Shown here: positions 63,161-64,000 of the stretch, piece by piece | Position numbering within the stretch: position 1 is the stretch's first letter | Layout: each line of letters opens with the position of its first letter | From: Mycolicibacterium parafortuitum | GTDB taxonomy: Bacteria > Actinomycetota > Actinomycetes > Mycobacteriales > Mycobacteriaceae | Direction of reading: 5' to 3' | NCBI RefSeq assembly: GCF_010725485.1 | Contig: NZ_AP022598.1 | Coordinates: forward strand, 2,852,001 to 2,916,000 | DNA length: 64,000 bases | Notes under the pieces: model-generated | The model's input: only the letters and a program-made list of their open reading frames with translations | What the model was told of the DNA's origin: nothing | The model's database searches: none | Made by a program: the position numbers and the translations under genes

Positions 63161-64000
63161 ATGACCCCGATCGGCAGCGTCGAGGACGCGGTGGCGGAAG
63201 TCGAAACCCTGGTGCGGCGCTGGCTGGACGAGGCGGCGGCAGAACCCGTCGCGCCGGCCGCGCGCCGGCTCGCCGACGTGCTGCAGGACCCCGGTGGCCT
63301 GGAGTTCACCGTCGGATTCGTCGACGGGGTGATCCGCCCCCACGACGCCCGCGTGGCCGCGGCGAACCTGCGCGCGCTCGCGCGCAACGCGCCCGGATTC
63401 CTGCCGCGGCACCTTCGCGTGCTGATCAAGCTCGGCGCGGCGCTGTCCGTCGTCGCGCCCGGCGTCGTCATCCCGATCGCCACCAGGGCGCTGCGCGAGA
63501 TGGTCGGCCACCTGTTGGTCGACGCCACCGACGCGCGCCTCGGCCGCTCCATCGCCCGGATCCGCAACCGCGGCGTCAGCCTCAACATCAACCTGCTCGG
63601 CGAGGCCGTCCTGGGGCGCCGCGAGGCGCAGCGCCGCCTGACCGGCACCGAACAGCTGCTGAGGCGGCCCGACGTCGACTACGTGTCGATCAAGGTCTCG
63701 GCGACGGTACCGCCGCACTCACCGTGGTCGTTCGACGAGACCGTCGACCACATCGAAGAGAGCCTGCTGCCGCTGTTCACACAGGCCGCGACGGCGCCGA
63801 CGCCGAAGTTCATCAACCTCGACATGGAGGAGTACCGCGACCTGGACCTGACGATCGCGGTGTTCACCCGGCTGCTGGACCGGACCGAACTGCACCACCT
63901 CGAGGCCGGCATCGTGCTCCAGGCGTACCTGCCCGACGCGCTGAGCGCGATGATGCGGCTGCAGGATTGGGCCCGCGCCCGCCGTGAGCGCGGCGGCGCC
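63161..64000 (+). CDS. putA: proline dehydrogenase / PutA-like (3' end outside window)
   Basis: First 280 codons of a gene that runs off the window; the ATG at 63161 follows GGGGAG. Contains the PRODH barrel start: NINLLGEAVLG, DYVSIKVSATV (active-site Lys), FINLDMEEYRDLDLT and AGIVLQAYLPDAL. The long N-terminal helical region (residues about 1-130) is as in actinobacterial bifunctional PutA rather than the short PruB. Whether the P5C dehydrogenase half follows cannot be seen. Oxidises proline to P5C with FAD. Confidence 0.85.
   Translation, partial: MTPIGSVEDAVAEVETLVRRWLDEAAAEPVAPAARRLADVLQDPGGLEFTVGFVDGVIRPHDARVAAANLRALARNAPGFLPRHLRVLIKLGAALSVVAPGVVIPIATRALREMVGHLLVDATDARLGRSIARIRNRGVSLNINLLGEAVLGRREAQRRLTGTEQLLRRPDVDYVSIKVSATVPPHSPWSFDETVDHIEESLLPLFTQAATAPTPKFINLDMEEYRDLDLTIAVFTRLLDRTELHHLEAGIVLQAYLPDALSAMMRLQDWARARRERGGA

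Overview
The window is a GC-rich chromosomal segment from a member of the Mycobacteriaceae, probably a rapid-growing (Mycolicibacterium-type) species. The case rests on a full yrbE/mce operon, fbiC (coenzyme F420), mshB (mycothiol), pimE and lpqW (PIM/lipomannan), mcr, fdxC, frequent GTG starts and 4-bp stop/start overlaps. From about 25.9 kb to 60.9 kb the gene order follows M. tuberculosis Rv1143-Rv1178 with insertions and losses. I saw no rRNA, tRNA, CRISPR array, insertion sequence or prophage.

Layout. (1) 1-13.2 kb: 3' part of an mce lipid-import operon (YrbEB, MceA-F, two Mce-associated proteins), followed by a wax-synthase-like acyltransferase, a carotenoid-cleavage-type oxygenase and a DoxX protein. 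(2) 13.3-19.2 kb: a DUF3556-type membrane protein behind an exact KstR-type box, then a FadR-like regulator divergent from a thiolase / enoyl-CoA hydratase / acyl-CoA dehydrogenase operon whose promoter contains a 7-bp-arm palindrome. (3) 19.2-24.8 kb: fasciclin-domain protein, SDR, gamma-carbonic-anhydrase-like protein, NAD-binding epimerase-like protein, CPBP protease, MFS transporter. (4) 24.9-33.1 kb: crotonase, mcr, SDR, nitronate monooxygenase, DoxX, methyltransferase, sirtuin, GntR regulator, LCMT-like methyltransferase, Rv1155-type F420 enzyme, DUF5302 protein. (5) 33.1-39.4 kb: one minus-strand locus with two sodium:solute symporters, two small membrane partners and a LytS/LytTR two-component system. 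The kinase reading frame is broken by one base in a G6 run. A pair of LytTR-type 9-bp direct repeats at exact 21-bp spacing lies upstream of the ActP-like symporter operon. (6) 39.4-45.6 kb: DUF732 protein, HhH-GPD protein, a resolvase-like protein lacking its catalytic serine, nitroreductase, DUF1059 protein, two Ala/Pro-rich exported proteins (Rv1157c/Rv1158c-like), pimE, a pterin dehydratase and mutT2. (7) 45.6-54.8 kb: a PE-PPE-domain esterase and two small Cys-rich proteins where M. tuberculosis has narGHJI, then typA, lpqW, a GjpA-like exported protein with an acidic repeat tail, mshB, a 35-codon ORF and a membrane protein that may use a CTG start. (8) 54.8-64 kb: fbiC, FAH-family hydrolase, YceI protein, fdxC, aminotransferase, a secreted multidomain metalloprotease and the 5' part of a putA-like gene cut by the window end.

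How the genes fit together. The window is rich in lipid and sterol handling (mce, fadA/echA/fadE, mcr, the KstR box), redox cofactors (fbiC with an Rv1155-type F420 enzyme, mshB, fdxC) and envelope biogenesis (pimE, lpqW, exported proteins). The part that looks least described is the LytS/LytTR plus twin-symporter locus, which may form a carboxylate-sensing and uptake circuit. A second theme is small sequence events at gene boundaries: tandem duplications at 29.68, 40.42 and 60.84 kb and possible non-standard starts (ATC at 9886, CTG at 54364).
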